A stretch of 64,000 nt of DNA from Pollutimonas sp036675275 (GCA_036675275.1 JAKFFG010000005.1:62001-126000), one strand, 5' to 3'; counted from the first letter of the stretch, positions 44,559-53,498 are shown. Numbers and translations: made by a program. The notes: generated by a model not told the origin, from the letters alone.

Positions 44559-46784
44559 TCACTTGCGCAGCAGGCGCAGGCTGTTTGCCACAACAAGCAG
44601 GCTGGCCCCCACATCGGCAAACACCGCCATCCACATCGTGCCCATTCCCCATACTGTCAGCAGCAGAAATACGGCCTTGATGCCCAAGGCCACCGAAATG
44701 TTCTGCACCAGCACGGTATGCGTGGCCCGCGACAGCCGGATAAAGCGCGGAATCTTGCGCAGGTCGTCATCCATCAAGGCCACATCGGCCGTCTCTATTG
44801 CGGTGTCGCTGCCCATTGCGCCCATGGCGAAGCCTATATCGGCACGCGCCAATGCCGGCGCATCATTGATGCCGTCGCCAACCATTCCTACGACACCCAG
44901 ATCGGCATAGCGCTGGATGGCGTCAAGCTTGTCGCCCGGCATCAGTTGCGCCTGCACGGAATCGATGCCTACCTGTGCGGCAATGTTTTCAGCCGCCGCC
45001 CGGTTATCGCCGGAGAGCATCGCAGTCCGCACCCCCATTCCATGCAACTGCGAAATGGCGTCCTGCGAAGATAACTTTACTGCGTCCGCCACCGCAAAAA
45101 GCGCCAGAATTCGATCTGGAGTTGCCAGCACGGTTACCGTCTTGCCCTGCTCTTGCAAGACGGCGGCGCAACGTTCGATGGCGGGACTGCAAGAAGGCCG
45201 GCCGGTCTGGCTGCCGACCCAGCGCAAGCTCCCCAGGCTGTACAAGACTCCGTCCAGACGGCCCTGTGTGCCGCCGCCCAGGGATGCGGCGAAATCCTGG
45301 ACATCCAGCAGCTCGTCCGGACCATGGGCCCGAGAAATAGCCTGTGAGACCGGATGGTCGGACCGGGCGGCCAGGCTTGCCGCCAACTGCTGATAGCGTC
45401 GTTCATTGTTCTCCTGGCCATCCAGGATGAGGACGTCTGTTTGCCGTGGCCGGCCTTCCGTGAGCGTGCCGGTTTTATCCAGCGCTAACCAGGCAAGCTT
45501 GCGTCCCTGCTCCAGATGAATACCGCCTTTGATCAAGATACCGTGGCGCGCAGCCGCCGCCAGACCACTGACAATGGCAACCGGCGTGGAAATGACCAGT
45601 GCGCAAGGGCACGCAATAACTAGCAGAACCAGCGCTTTGTAGATCCAGTCGAGCCAGGGCTCCTGAAAGAAGAGTGGTGGAACAAGCGCCACCAGCAAGG
45701 CCACGGCGCACACAATAGGCGTGTACACCTTGGCAAATCGGTCGACCAGGCGCTGAGTTGGCGCCTTGCTGGCCTGTGCCTCCTCGACAGCATGGACGAT
45801 ACGGGCCAGCAAGGTATTGCCGTAGCCCGCTTCCACGCAATACTCGATCTCACCCATGCCATTTATGCTGCCGGCAAAGACCGGATCGCCTATGCCCTTG
45901 TCGGTCGGCATGCTTTCGCCGGTAATGGGAGCCTGGTCGACCGTCGTGCGGCCGTTCACCACCCGGCCATCCAGGCCTATGCGTTCACCGGGGCGCGCGC
46001 GCAAGGTTGCGCCCGGCTGTATCGACGCCGCTTCCACCGTGCGCCATGCACCATCGGCACCTCGCAGCGACACGGTTTCGGGTGCCACTTCCATGAGCCG
46101 CTCGACGGCATGGCGCGCACGGTCTAGCGAACGCGCCTCAAGCAGTTCGGCAATTGAAAACAACACCATGACCATTGCGGCTTCCGGCCAATGTCCCAGA
46201 GCCAGCGCGCCGGTGACGGCGATGCTCATCAAGGCATTGATATTCAAATTGCCGTTGCGGATGGCGACCAGGCCCTTTTTATAAGTACCGATCCCGCTGA
46301 GTGCGACAGCGAACAGGGCCAGGGCCATCGAGGGCCAGCCGGGGTAGTCCAGCCATACCAGAGCCTCGGCAGCGACAGCTGCTGCCGCTGCAACAGCCAG
46401 CGGCCACCAGGGCTTCGCGGGAACGGCCTGCGCCTTGCCGAGCAGCTTGCCTTGCTCGGGCAGCTCCGGCTCGAATCCCAGACTACGTATGGCGTGCAGG
46501 ATGGCGTCCAGGGCGGTGGGCGCATGGTCCACCGTCAGCACACGCTGCATAAGATTGAAATGCACACCGAGGACGTCGGCCATGGGTTCCAGCTTGCCGC
46601 GTATCAAGGCCTCTTCCGTGGGGCAGTCCATCTGGCTGATACGCATTGCAGTGCGGGCGGCACCTGGAACAGCTGCGTCTATGGCGTCGGGCAGGGAATC
46701 GGCATGCGCCTGCGGTGTGTGATCGTGACCATGGTCGGGATCGTGCTCGTGGTGATGGCAGCAGTGTTGATGGTGTGAAGGCAT
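44559..46784 (-). CDS. Heavy-metal P1B-type ATPase (Zn/Cd/Pb exporter)
   Basis: A 741-residue CadA/ZntA-type pump. The N-terminus is rich in His and Cys (MPSHHQHCCHHHEHDPDHGH), then a metal-binding domain with MDCPTEE in place of the usual CxxC. The membrane site is CPCALV; the phosphorylation motif is DKTGTLTEG; the hinge is GDGINDAPAL. In the last helices the Lys in IKAVFLL and the Asp in VFADVGASL match the ZntA divalent-metal residues. The divergent MerR-type gene and operator support induction by Zn, Cd or Pb. Confidence 0.94.
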   Translation of the reverse strand: MPSHHQHCCHHHEHDPDHGHDHTPQAHADSLPDAIDAAVPGAARTAMRISQMDCPTEEALIRGKLEPMADVLGVHFNLMQRVLTVDHAPTALDAILHAIRSLGFEPELPEQGKLLGKAQAVPAKPWWPLAVAAAAAVAAEALVWLDYPGWPSMALALFAVALSGIGTYKKGLVAIRNGNLNINALMSIAVTGALALGHWPEAAMVMVLFSIAELLEARSLDRARHAVERLMEVAPETVSLRGADGAWRTVEAASIQPGATLRARPGERIGLDGRVVNGRTTVDQAPITGESMPTDKGIGDPVFAGSINGMGEIEYCVEAGYGNTLLARIVHAVEEAQASKAPTQRLVDRFAKVYTPIVCAVALLVALVPPLFFQEPWLDWIYKALVLLVIACPCALVISTPVAIVSGLAAAARHGILIKGGIHLEQGRKLAWLALDKTGTLTEGRPRQTDVLILDGQENNERRYQQLAASLAARSDHPVSQAISRAHGPDELLDVQDFAASLGGGTQGRLDGVLYSLGSLRWVGSQTGRPSCSPAIERCAAVLQEQGKTVTVLATPDRILALFAVADAVKLSSQDAISQLHGMGVRTAMLSGDNRAAAENIAAQVGIDSVQAQLMPGDKLDAIQRYADLGVVGMVGDGINDAPALARADIGFAMGAMGSDTAIETADVALMDDDLRKIPRFIRLSRATHTVLVQNISVALGIKAVFLLLTVWGMGTMWMAVFADVGASLLVVANSLRLLRK

Positions 46785-46815
46785 ATCATTCTGGCTCGGC
46801 TAATTGCGTAGAGCC

Positions 46816-46846
46816 AGTAAACACCTTAAAGTTACTATAAGGTCAA
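46816..46846 (-). promoter_or_regulatory. MerR-type promoter of the metal ATPase
   Basis: Read leftward: -35 TTGACC (46846-46841), a 19-base spacer, -10 TTTACT (46821-46816). The spacer is filled by the dyad ACCTTA-AAGTTACTA-TAAGGT (46823-46843), 18 of 21 positions symmetric. Over-long 19-20 base spacers with a dyad are the hallmark of promoters untwisted by MerR-family activators. Confidence 0.85.
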
Positions 46847-46864
46847 TACCCACACGGAGCCACC

Positions 46865-47296
46865 ATGAAAATAGGCGACTTGGCCAAGGCGGCCGCTTGC
46901 AGTACCGAAACCATACGATTCTATGAAAAGGAAGGCCTGCTGCCCGCCCCGGAACGCAGCGACGGCAACTACCGGAACTACCAGACCCAGCATGTGGAGC
47001 GCCTGCGTTTCATCCGCAACTGCCGCAAGCTGGACATGGCGCACGACGAAATCCGCGCCCTGCTCACCTACATTGATCAGCCTCACGAGAATTGCGGCCC
47101 GGTCAATCGACTGCTTGATGAACACATTGTTCATGTCGACGTGCGTATCGCCGAATTGCAACGCTTGCGCGGCCAACTGATGGGCCTGCGCGAACAATGC
47201 GCCAGCGCACAACCGGTGCAGGACTGCGGCATTCTTCATAGTCTCGCTGCGATGGAAACAGAAGAAAAACGTCCCTCGGCGTCCCACCTGGGATAG
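46865..47296 (+). CDS. MerR-family metal regulator (CadR/PbrR-type)
   Basis: A 143-residue activator that would sense the metal pumped by the divergent ATPase. The N-terminal MerR helix block is MKIGDLAKAAACSTETIRFY then EKEGLLPAPERSDGNYRNYQ. The metal-site cysteines follow in NCGPVNRLLDEHI, in REQCASAQPVQ and in DCGILHSL, the CadR/PbrR pattern for Cd, Pb or Zn. It lacks the long His-rich tail of Pseudomonas CadR. GGAG precedes the start. Confidence 0.92.
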   Translation: MKIGDLAKAAACSTETIRFYEKEGLLPAPERSDGNYRNYQTQHVERLRFIRNCRKLDMAHDEIRALLTYIDQPHENCGPVNRLLDEHIVHVDVRIAELQRLRGQLMGLREQCASAQPVQDCGILHSLAAMETEEKRPSASHLG

Positions 47297-47300
47297 AACG

Positions 47301-47328
47301 AAAAAAGGGGCCGCAACAAGCAACCCCT
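47301..47328 (-). terminator. Intrinsic terminator of the norB operon
   Basis: Read leftward: AGGGGTTGC, loop TTGTT, GCGGCCCCT, then TTTTTT. The 9-bp stem includes two G-T pairs. It lies 72 bases past the norB stop and just past the convergent regulator gene. A second, weaker hairpin (TCCCATCC with GGCGGGA, about 47341-47360) lies between it and norB. Confidence 0.75.
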
Positions 47329-47400
47329 CTTCCTTCAAGTCCCATCCTTTCGGGCGGGATACTGCATTACTCTGCATACGCCGGATGGCGCATGCTTTAC

Positions 47401-49680
47401 TTACTCGGCAGCAGCCGTTGCGCCGTAAGCATCGTGCTTGACGTAGCTTTTTGGCTGGAATACGCCAATCACCACCTGCCAGAATATGGCGAAGGCGCCG
47501 ACGATGAAGACGATGTCGCCGAACGTACGGACCCAGCGCAGCGTTTGCAGGATATCTTGCTGCATGAACGCTTCGCTGCGGGCGTACCACATGCCTTCGG
47601 TAATACTTGCATAGGCCTGGATAATGCCTATGGGCAGCAGACTTGTACCGATCATCAATACCAGGCCAATGTTCAGGCCCCAGAAACCGGTACGCATGAG
47701 CGATTCGCTGAATTTGAAGCCAGGCACGATATAGCGCAGGACCAACAATGTGAAGCCGATTGCCAGGAAGCCATAAACACCAAACAGGGCTGCGTGGGCA
47801 TGGACCGGTGTGGTATTGAGACCCTGGATGTAATACAGGGAAATAGGCGGATTGACCATGAAGCCGAATACACCGGCGCCGAGCATGTTCCAGAAGGCAA
47901 CGGCGACAAAGCACATCAAGGGCCACCGCACAGTTTCCATCCAGGGGGCGCGTTCTTTGAGGCGCCAGTTTTCCCATGCTTCGTAGCCCAGGATAATCAG
48001 AGGCACGACTTCAAGGGCACTGAAGCTTGCGCCTATGGCCATGACCGGCGTGGTGGTACCGGAGAAATACATGTGGTGCAAGGTTCCGGGCACGCCGCCC
48101 AGCATGAACAACGAAGCGGATGCCAGGCTGGCTACCGTTGCGCCGCGTTTGGACACCAGGCCCATGGTGGCGAAAATGAATGCCAGGGCGGTGGTTGCAA
48201 AGACCTCAAAGAAGCCTTCGACCCAAAGGTGGACAACCCACCAGCGCCAGTATTCCATGATGGTGATATGAGTGCGTTCACCATAGAACAGGCCGGTACC
48301 GTAGAACAAGCCAATAGCGATGGTCGAAGCAACCAGCAGCGCCAGCAGGTTCTTGTCGCCATCTTTCTTGAACGCGGGCAACATGCCGCGCAGCATCAGC
48401 AACAGCCAGAATGCCAGGCCCAGGAACTTCACGATTTGCCAGAGGCGGCCAAGTTCAAGGTATTCATACCCTTGATGACCAAGCCAGAAATTGAACTGTT
48501 CCGGCATGATGTGTTTGATGGCAAGGAAGTTGCCGATGTAAGCGCCGACGACCAGAACCACCAGTGCCCAGAACAGGATGTCTACCCCCAGCTTCTGGTA
48601 TTTGGGATCCTTGCCGCCATTGACGACCGGAGCCAGGAACAAGCCGGCAGCCAGAAAGCCCGATGCAATCCAGAACAAAGCGGTCTGCAAGTGCCATGTA
48701 CGCGTCAGCGAGTAAGGCAGCCATTCGGAAATATTGATGCCGTAGAAGGTCTGACCTTCGACGGTGTAGTGCGCCGTCAAGCCACCCAGCAGCACTTGTG
48801 CGACAAACAGGGCAACGACCAGGAATAAATATTTTCCCAATGCCCGTTGCGAAGGCGTCAGGCCGCCGAGCGTAAGTGGATCCTTTTTAGGCGATTCAGG
48901 TTCGGGGTGATCGCGATGCAGAAACGCCCACCCCCATACCAGGAACGCGATCCCTGCCAGGAGGATGACCACGCTGGCCACCGACCACATGATATTGGCG
49001 CCCGAAGGATGGTTATCGATCAGGGGTTCGTGAGGCCAGTTATTGGTGTAGGTCACGTTGGTGTTGGGACGTTCGGTCGACGCAGCCCAGGACAACCAGA
49101 AGTAAAACTTGACCAGGTCTTCACGGCGGCCCAAGTCGGGCAAGGTGTCTTCCTTCATGGCGAAGTTGGACCGCGTGCGCTGCAGTTCCGGATCGTTACC
49201 GTAAAGCCTGATGTAGTAATCCCCGGTACTGGCCATGGCATTGGCGCGGCGTTCCGACACCGTCACCACGCCTGTTTCGGGATTCAGGGTGTTGCGCCGA
49301 TATTCGTTTTTCAGCTGGTTCTTCAAGGTAGCTTGCTGATCTTCGTTCAGTTGAGCGAACGGGACACCAGCGGTTTCCTGTGCGGCAACCTCAAGCCATG
49401 CGAGAAGCTCACGGTGCAGCCAGTCGGCGCTCCAATCGGGCGCCTGATAGGCGCCATGGCCCCAGATGGAACCAACCTGCATGCCGCCGGTGCTTTGCCA
49501 GGCAGTTTGACCGTCGAGGATTTCCTCTTTGGTCATGAGCTGCTGGCCGCCAACGGTAACGACCTGGGCCGGTATGGGTGGAACCTGGCGATAAACTTCA
49601 ACGCCGCTCCACCCGAGTATTCCGAACGTGACTGCCAAAACGGCCAGTAATAACCACCATAACTTCTTGTACTCACCCAT
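47401..49680 (-). CDS. norB: Quinol-dependent nitric oxide reductase (qNor, single subunit)
   Basis: This enzyme reduces two NO to N2O with electrons from quinol in the inner membrane. The 759 residues (from MGEYKKLWWLLLAVLAVTFG) are the long form, with an N-terminal extension replacing the NorC subunit. Then come heme-copper-oxidase helices with heme and iron ligands in TRTWHLQTALFWIASGF, HLWVEGFFEVFATTALAF and GTLHHMYFSGTTTP. The start overlaps ric by 8 bases. NorR sites and sigma-54 elements upstream of ric should control both. Confidence 0.96.
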   Translation of the reverse strand: MGEYKKLWWLLLAVLAVTFGILGWSGVEVYRQVPPIPAQVVTVGGQQLMTKEEILDGQTAWQSTGGMQVGSIWGHGAYQAPDWSADWLHRELLAWLEVAAQETAGVPFAQLNEDQQATLKNQLKNEYRRNTLNPETGVVTVSERRANAMASTGDYYIRLYGNDPELQRTRSNFAMKEDTLPDLGRREDLVKFYFWLSWAASTERPNTNVTYTNNWPHEPLIDNHPSGANIMWSVASVVILLAGIAFLVWGWAFLHRDHPEPESPKKDPLTLGGLTPSQRALGKYLFLVVALFVAQVLLGGLTAHYTVEGQTFYGINISEWLPYSLTRTWHLQTALFWIASGFLAAGLFLAPVVNGGKDPKYQKLGVDILFWALVVLVVGAYIGNFLAIKHIMPEQFNFWLGHQGYEYLELGRLWQIVKFLGLAFWLLLMLRGMLPAFKKDGDKNLLALLVASTIAIGLFYGTGLFYGERTHITIMEYWRWWVVHLWVEGFFEVFATTALAFIFATMGLVSKRGATVASLASASLFMLGGVPGTLHHMYFSGTTTPVMAIGASFSALEVVPLIILGYEAWENWRLKERAPWMETVRWPLMCFVAVAFWNMLGAGVFGFMVNPPISLYYIQGLNTTPVHAHAALFGVYGFLAIGFTLLVLRYIVPGFKFSESLMRTGFWGLNIGLVLMIGTSLLPIGIIQAYASITEGMWYARSEAFMQQDILQTLRWVRTFGDIVFIVGAFAIFWQVVIGVFQPKSYVKHDAYGATAAAE

Positions 49681-50362
49681 GATGAGCTCCTTCTGCTGCA
49701 ATTGATGCGTTTAAGAACAGCACATTGTTTTCAAGGTGAATGTGCTGCATCAAGTCTTCCTTGAATGCGTTGAGACCTCCGTACAATGCGCGCCAGGTAT
49801 TGCATGCATTGACCGGAGTCGTAATATTGTTGGTAAGGCGTTGGATATTGCCCAGGGCGCCGCCGTGCTGCTCATGCTCGAAGCGCATCACCGAAATAGG
49901 AGCCTGCGCCGCAGCGTTCATGCCTTTGGCCAGCATGGGGAAAAGCATCTGCTCTTCTTTCATCATGTGGCTTTCCAGCTCTTGCTGAAGGCCTTCAAGC
50001 GCTTCCGCCAGGCCGCTGGGGCAGCCCGCCCGACCCGCATGTACGTATTCGACACGGCGCGCCAGACGGATGAGCTCGGGCAACTGGACGCGATGGCGCT
50101 CGTGGAAACGGGCCACGATATGCGCCACGAGCTCATCGGCAGGCGCCTGGCGCCAGTCGACCCCGTCTGCGGGGTCGACCAATAATCGAGCCAGTGCAGC
50201 AACCATCAGGTCGAGATCCAGGCCTTGCTGCTCCACGGCTTCGGCCAGAGTCTTGTCGCCGCCGCAACAAAAGTCCAGCTGAAACTCATGAAAGACTCGG
50301 GTGGCGCCGGGGACGGCACTGGCTAATGTGCCCAGCGTCTGGTCCGGCAAGTTATTGTTCAT
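49673..50362 (-). CDS. ric: Di-iron iron-sulfur cluster repair protein Ric (YtfE/ScdA)
   Basis: This protein helps restore iron-sulfur centres after nitric oxide damage. The 229 residues have the N-terminal ScdA-type block FHEFQLDFCCGGDKTLAEAV. A hemerythrin-like domain with iron ligands follows: HIVARFHERHR, ESHMMKEEQMLFPML, MRFEHEQHGG and MQHIHLENNVLFLNA. It is the first gene of the NO-response operon and overlaps norB. GAGGA precedes the start. Confidence 0.95.
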   Translation of the reverse strand: MNNNLPDQTLGTLASAVPGATRVFHEFQLDFCCGGDKTLAEAVEQQGLDLDLMVAALARLLVDPADGVDWRQAPADELVAHIVARFHERHRVQLPELIRLARRVEYVHAGRAGCPSGLAEALEGLQQELESHMMKEEQMLFPMLAKGMNAAAQAPISVMRFEHEQHGGALGNIQRLTNNITTPVNACNTWRALYGGLNAFKEDLMQHIHLENNVLFLNASIAAEGAHHG

Positions 50363-50402
50363 TTGGCTTCGTCCTCAAAGTGGTATTGATTACGAATGAA
50401 CT

Positions 50403-50420
50403 AAAGCATTATTCATGCCA
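50403..50420 (-). promoter_or_regulatory. Sigma-54 promoter of ric-norB
   Basis: Read leftward: TGGCATG-AATA-ATGCTTT, with GG and GC exactly 10 bases apart, against the consensus TGGCACG-N4-TTGCA. It predicts a start site near 50395, about 33 bases before ric. NorR is a sigma-54 activator, and its boxes lie 40-115 bases upstream. Confidence 0.85.
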
Positions 50421-50460
50421 ACTTTTTATTCCATGTTTTCAATGCTAAAAATATGCGCAG

Positions 50461-50473
50461 GGTAAATAAAACC
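50461..50473. promoter_or_regulatory. NorR box 1 (GGT-N7-ACC)
   Basis: GGT-AAATAAA-ACC, the NorR enhancer motif known from Ralstonia, E. coli and related bacteria. It is one of three copies between ric and norR and the nearest to the sigma-54 promoter. Confidence 0.8.
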
Positions 50474-50484
50474 CCATGCAGAAG

Positions 50485-50497
50485 GGTATATAAAACC
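50485..50497. promoter_or_regulatory. NorR box 2 (GGT-N7-ACC)
   Basis: GGT-ATATAAA-ACC, starting 24 bases after box 1. NorR binds as a higher-order oligomer to three such sites in E. coli. Confidence 0.8.
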
Positions 50498-50504
50498 CTA
50501 TGCA

Positions 50505-50517
50505 GGTATAATTAACC
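50505..50517. promoter_or_regulatory. NorR box 3 overlapping the norR -10 box and start
   Basis: GGT-ATAATTA-ACC, starting 20 bases after box 2 and ending one base before the norR ATG. It contains a perfect TATAAT (50507-50512) reading rightward. Binding here would block norR transcription, so negative autoregulation is likely. No -35 match is seen. Confidence 0.75.
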
Positions 50518-50518
50518 C

Positions 50519-52165
50519 ATGGATCAATTGATACTCGCCGATTTGGTTACCGACCTGCCCAATGCCGTGCGCTTGCAGCGCGCGGTTCATACCATGCGCG
50601 AGCGGTTCCGCTGCGACGCGGTAGGACTGCTCAGCCTGGACACCGACAGCCTGCGGCTTGTCGCCGCCTCGGGATTGGCGCACGAAGCGCTTGGCCGCCG
50701 CTTTGTGGTGGCACAACATCCGCGATTCGCAACTATTCTGGCTCGGCGCGAGCCTACCTGGTTCGAACCGGGCAGCGTATTGCCCGATCCGTACGACGGC
50801 CTGTTGGATGATCGCAAGGGCTCGCCCCTTCCGGTGCACGATTGCCTGGGCATGAGCTTGTATCTGGAGGGGCGGCTGTGGGGCGCTGTAACGCTGGACG
50901 CGCTGCAAATGGGCACCTTCGATGCGGACGCGCAACTCGAACTGAGGCGTTTTGGCCTGATATTGGCCGCGGCCATACGCATCACCGCGCTGGAAAAGGA
51001 GAATCGCAATCTTCGCCAATTGGGCAGCACGGTCAGCGGCTCCATGCAGATCATCGACGAGAACGAAATTCTGGGCGAAAGCGACGCCATCTCGGGCTTG
51101 TTGCACGAGCTCGACGTCGTGGCCGACTCGGACTTGCCCGTATTGTTATTGGGCGAAACCGGTGTAGGCAAGGAACTGTTCGCGCGGCGTGTACACCGGC
51201 ATTCAAGGCGTAGCGCCAAGCCCATGGTGCATATCAATTGCGCGGCGTTGCCCGAATCGCTGGCCGAAAGCGAGTTGTTTGGTCATGTGAAAGGAGCGTT
51301 CTCGGGCGCCACCAGTGATCGCGCCGGCCGCTTTGAAACCGCACAGGGAGGCACCCTTTTCCTGGACGAAGTAGGCGAGCTCTCGCTTCCCATACAGGCC
51401 AAGTTGCTGCGCGCATTGCAGAACGGGGAAATTCAGCGCCTGGGTACGGATGAAACCATAAAAACCGACGTGCGCATCATTGCCGCCACCAATCGGCAAC
51501 TGAAGGAAAGCACTCTATCCGGGGATTTTCGGGCTGATCTATACCACCGGCTATCGGTCTATCCCGTGCACATCCCGCCCTTGCGCGAACGCGACCGGGA
51601 CATCCTGATACTGGCCGGCCACTACCTGGAATTCAACCGGGCCCGCCTGGGCCTGCGTGGCGTTCGATTGTCGTATGCGGCGGAGCGGGCGTTGCTGAGC
51701 TATGACTGGCCCGGCAATGTTCGCGAACTCGAACACGTCATCAGCCGGGCGGCACTCAAAATGTTGAGCCGCGGCGCGTCGCGCGACCAGATACTTACGC
51801 TGGGTCCCGAGCTGCTCGATCTCGACATTGCGCAGCCCATAACCGAGCCGCTCCACGATATCCGGGTATCCCGGGCGGGAAACGAATCCGGTCTCGTGGC
51901 CGGCCCTGCTTCGCACGAAGACGGAAGCTTGTATGACAATGAGCCCTTTTACGGGCCCGGGTCGTCGATGATCGCCAACCCGGCAAGCCCGCGCGGCGCT
52001 CAGCAAAAAATCGTGCCGCTGCGCCTCGCGCTTGAAAACACCCAGCGCGTAGCCATACAGCAAGCTCTGACCGCAACGAACTACAACTGGTCCCAGGCGG
52101 CGCGGGAGCTCGAGCTGGACTCCAGCAATCTGCACAAGCTGGCCAAAAAACTGGGACTGAAGTAA
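50519..52165 (+). CDS. norR: Nitric-oxide-responsive sigma-54 activator NorR
   Basis: NorR senses NO through a non-heme iron in its GAF domain and activates norB. The 548 residues have the GAF domain (about 18-165) with Cys109 in PVHDCLGMSLYLEG and LPDPYDGLLDD, as in E. coli NorR. The AAA+ domain (about 185-420) has Walker A GETGVGKE and a sigma-54 loop reading GAFSGA (258-263) instead of GAFTGA. The C-terminus has a Fis-type helix-turn-helix (NYNWSQAARELELDSSNLHK). The start is fixed by the conserved N-terminus; no good ribosome site precedes it. Confidence 0.96.
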   Translation: MDQLILADLVTDLPNAVRLQRAVHTMRERFRCDAVGLLSLDTDSLRLVAASGLAHEALGRRFVVAQHPRFATILARREPTWFEPGSVLPDPYDGLLDDRKGSPLPVHDCLGMSLYLEGRLWGAVTLDALQMGTFDADAQLELRRFGLILAAAIRITALEKENRNLRQLGSTVSGSMQIIDENEILGESDAISGLLHELDVVADSDLPVLLLGETGVGKELFARRVHRHSRRSAKPMVHINCAALPESLAESELFGHVKGAFSGATSDRAGRFETAQGGTLFLDEVGELSLPIQAKLLRALQNGEIQRLGTDETIKTDVRIIAATNRQLKESTLSGDFRADLYHRLSVYPVHIPPLRERDRDILILAGHYLEFNRARLGLRGVRLSYAAERALLSYDWPGNVRELEHVISRAALKMLSRGASRDQILTLGPELLDLDIAQPITEPLHDIRVSRAGNESGLVAGPASHEDGSLYDNEPFYGPGSSMIANPASPRGAQQKIVPLRLALENTQRVAIQQALTATNYNWSQAARELELDSSNLHKLAKKLGLK

Positions 52166-52187
52166 GTTTTCCCCGCGCTCCCAGGAG

Positions 52188-52562
52188 CTAGCGTCCCATG
52201 GCACGGGCGCTCACGCCGCCTGCCATGCCCATATGGGATTTCGGAAAATCAATAAGCCGCACGCGCACCTGGTCCTCGGGCACGCCCGTGGTTTCGGCGC
52301 CCGCCTTGCTCAACGACGCAATCAGCGCTTCCTTCAATTCATCGTTGCGGCCTTCGATGAGTTCTACGACGAACATGAGAGCCTGGGTACCGAACTGACC
52401 TGCGTTCAGATAATGCCCGTCGGCCAGCTCATGCAGCATTACCCGTACGCTGGACAGCGGCGCACCTATGCTTTGCACCACCGCTTCGCTTGCTCGCAGC
52501 ATCAGTTGCCGGGTTTGTTCGGCCGAAAAACCTTTGGAGGCTGAAATCGTGACGTAAGGCAT
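52188..52562 (-). CDS. Tautomerase-superfamily protein (4-oxalocrotonate tautomerase-like, tandem)
   Basis: 124 residues. After removal of Met the catalytic Pro1 of the tautomerase superfamily is exposed (MPYVTISASKGFSAEQTRQL). A second beta-alpha-beta unit follows (ALMFVVELIEGRNDELKEAL then IASLSKAGAETTGVPEDQVR), so it is a two-unit form about twice the 4-OT length. Pro1 proteins isomerise enol/keto acids or dehalogenate; the substrate is unknown. It stands alone, convergent with norR. Confidence 0.85.
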   Translation of the reverse strand: MPYVTISASKGFSAEQTRQLMLRASEAVVQSIGAPLSSVRVMLHELADGHYLNAGQFGTQALMFVVELIEGRNDELKEALIASLSKAGAETTGVPEDQVRVRLIDFPKSHMGMAGGVSARAMGR

Positions 52563-52631
52563 AAGACCTCTGTATAGTTGAATGATTGCACACCATAATC
52601 CAACATCCGGCCGCTAACAAGAGGAGTCCCT

Positions 52632-53498
52632 ATGCTGAACGCTCAGGTGGAGACTTTTTTCCACAAGCAAACCGCCACATTCTCATATGTCGTGCATCAA
52701 GTGGGCAACGCCTCTTGCGCCATCATTGATTCCGTCCTCGACTACGATCCCAAATCGGGCCGCACGTCCACTGCCTGCGCCGACCAGATCATCGCCTACG
52801 TATCCAGAAACCAATTGCGCGTGCAATGGATACTCGAAACACACGCGCACGCCGATCACATCAGCGCCGCCGCCTATCTGAAAGAACGGCTGGGCGGGCA
52901 AACAGGCATCGGTGCGCACATCGTGCAGGTCCAGAGCGTGTTCCAGGATATCCTGAACCTCGGCCCGGAGTTCGCGGCGAATGCATCCCAGTTCGACCAG
53001 GTCTTTGAAGACGGACAGGTTTTCGCGATTGGCGACCTGCCCGTCAGGGCTTTGCACGTACCCGGGCATACGCCGGCAGACGTGGCCTATTGCATAGAGG
53101 GCGTCGGCGTATTCGCCGGCGATACCCTGTTCATGCCGGATGTGGGCACGGCCCGCTGCGACTTTCCCGGGGGCGACGCACATGCGCTTTATGAATCGAT
53201 ACGGCGCATTCTTTCATTGGGCGACGACACTCTGCTATATCTTTGCCATGATTACCCACCCGAATCGCGTTCCCGTCAGTGTTGCGTATCGGTAAAAGAG
53301 CAGCGCGAAAACAATATCCACGTGCGCGACGGTATCAGTGCGGACGAATTCGTGGCGATGCGCACCGAGCGCGACAAAACGCTGGACATGCCGGCGTTGA
53401 TCATACCTTCCATACAGATCAATATCCGCGCGGGGCAGTATCCCGAGCCCGACAGCAATGGAATACGATATCTGAAGACGCCTCTCAACGTCCTGTAA
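52632..53498 (+). CDS. Metallo-beta-lactamase-fold hydrolase, ETHE1/Blh-like
   Basis: A 288-residue MBL-fold enzyme with metal motif THAHADH (in LETHAHADHISAAAYLKERL). Further ligands lie in VPGHTPADVAYCIEG, GDTLFMPDVGTARCDFPGGD and LYLCHDYPP. The Asp in DVGTARCDF and the overall plan fit the ETHE1/persulfide dioxygenase branch (Blh), which oxidises glutathione persulfide. No rhodanese or BigR gene is adjacent, so this is family inference. AGAGGAG precedes the start. Confidence 0.85.
   Translation: MLNAQVETFFHKQTATFSYVVHQVGNASCAIIDSVLDYDPKSGRTSTACADQIIAYVSRNQLRVQWILETHAHADHISAAAYLKERLGGQTGIGAHIVQVQSVFQDILNLGPEFAANASQFDQVFEDGQVFAIGDLPVRALHVPGHTPADVAYCIEGVGVFAGDTLFMPDVGTARCDFPGGDAHALYESIRRILSLGDDTLLYLCHDYPPESRSRQCCVSVKEQRENNIHVRDGISADEFVAMRTERDKTLDMPALIIPSIQINIRAGQYPEPDSNGIRYLKTPLNVL

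Noticed and set aside
47392..48828. Long open frame on the + strand opposite norB
   Set aside because: It lies wholly within norB and past the norB terminator. Its composition is that of a reverse complement of membrane-helix codons.
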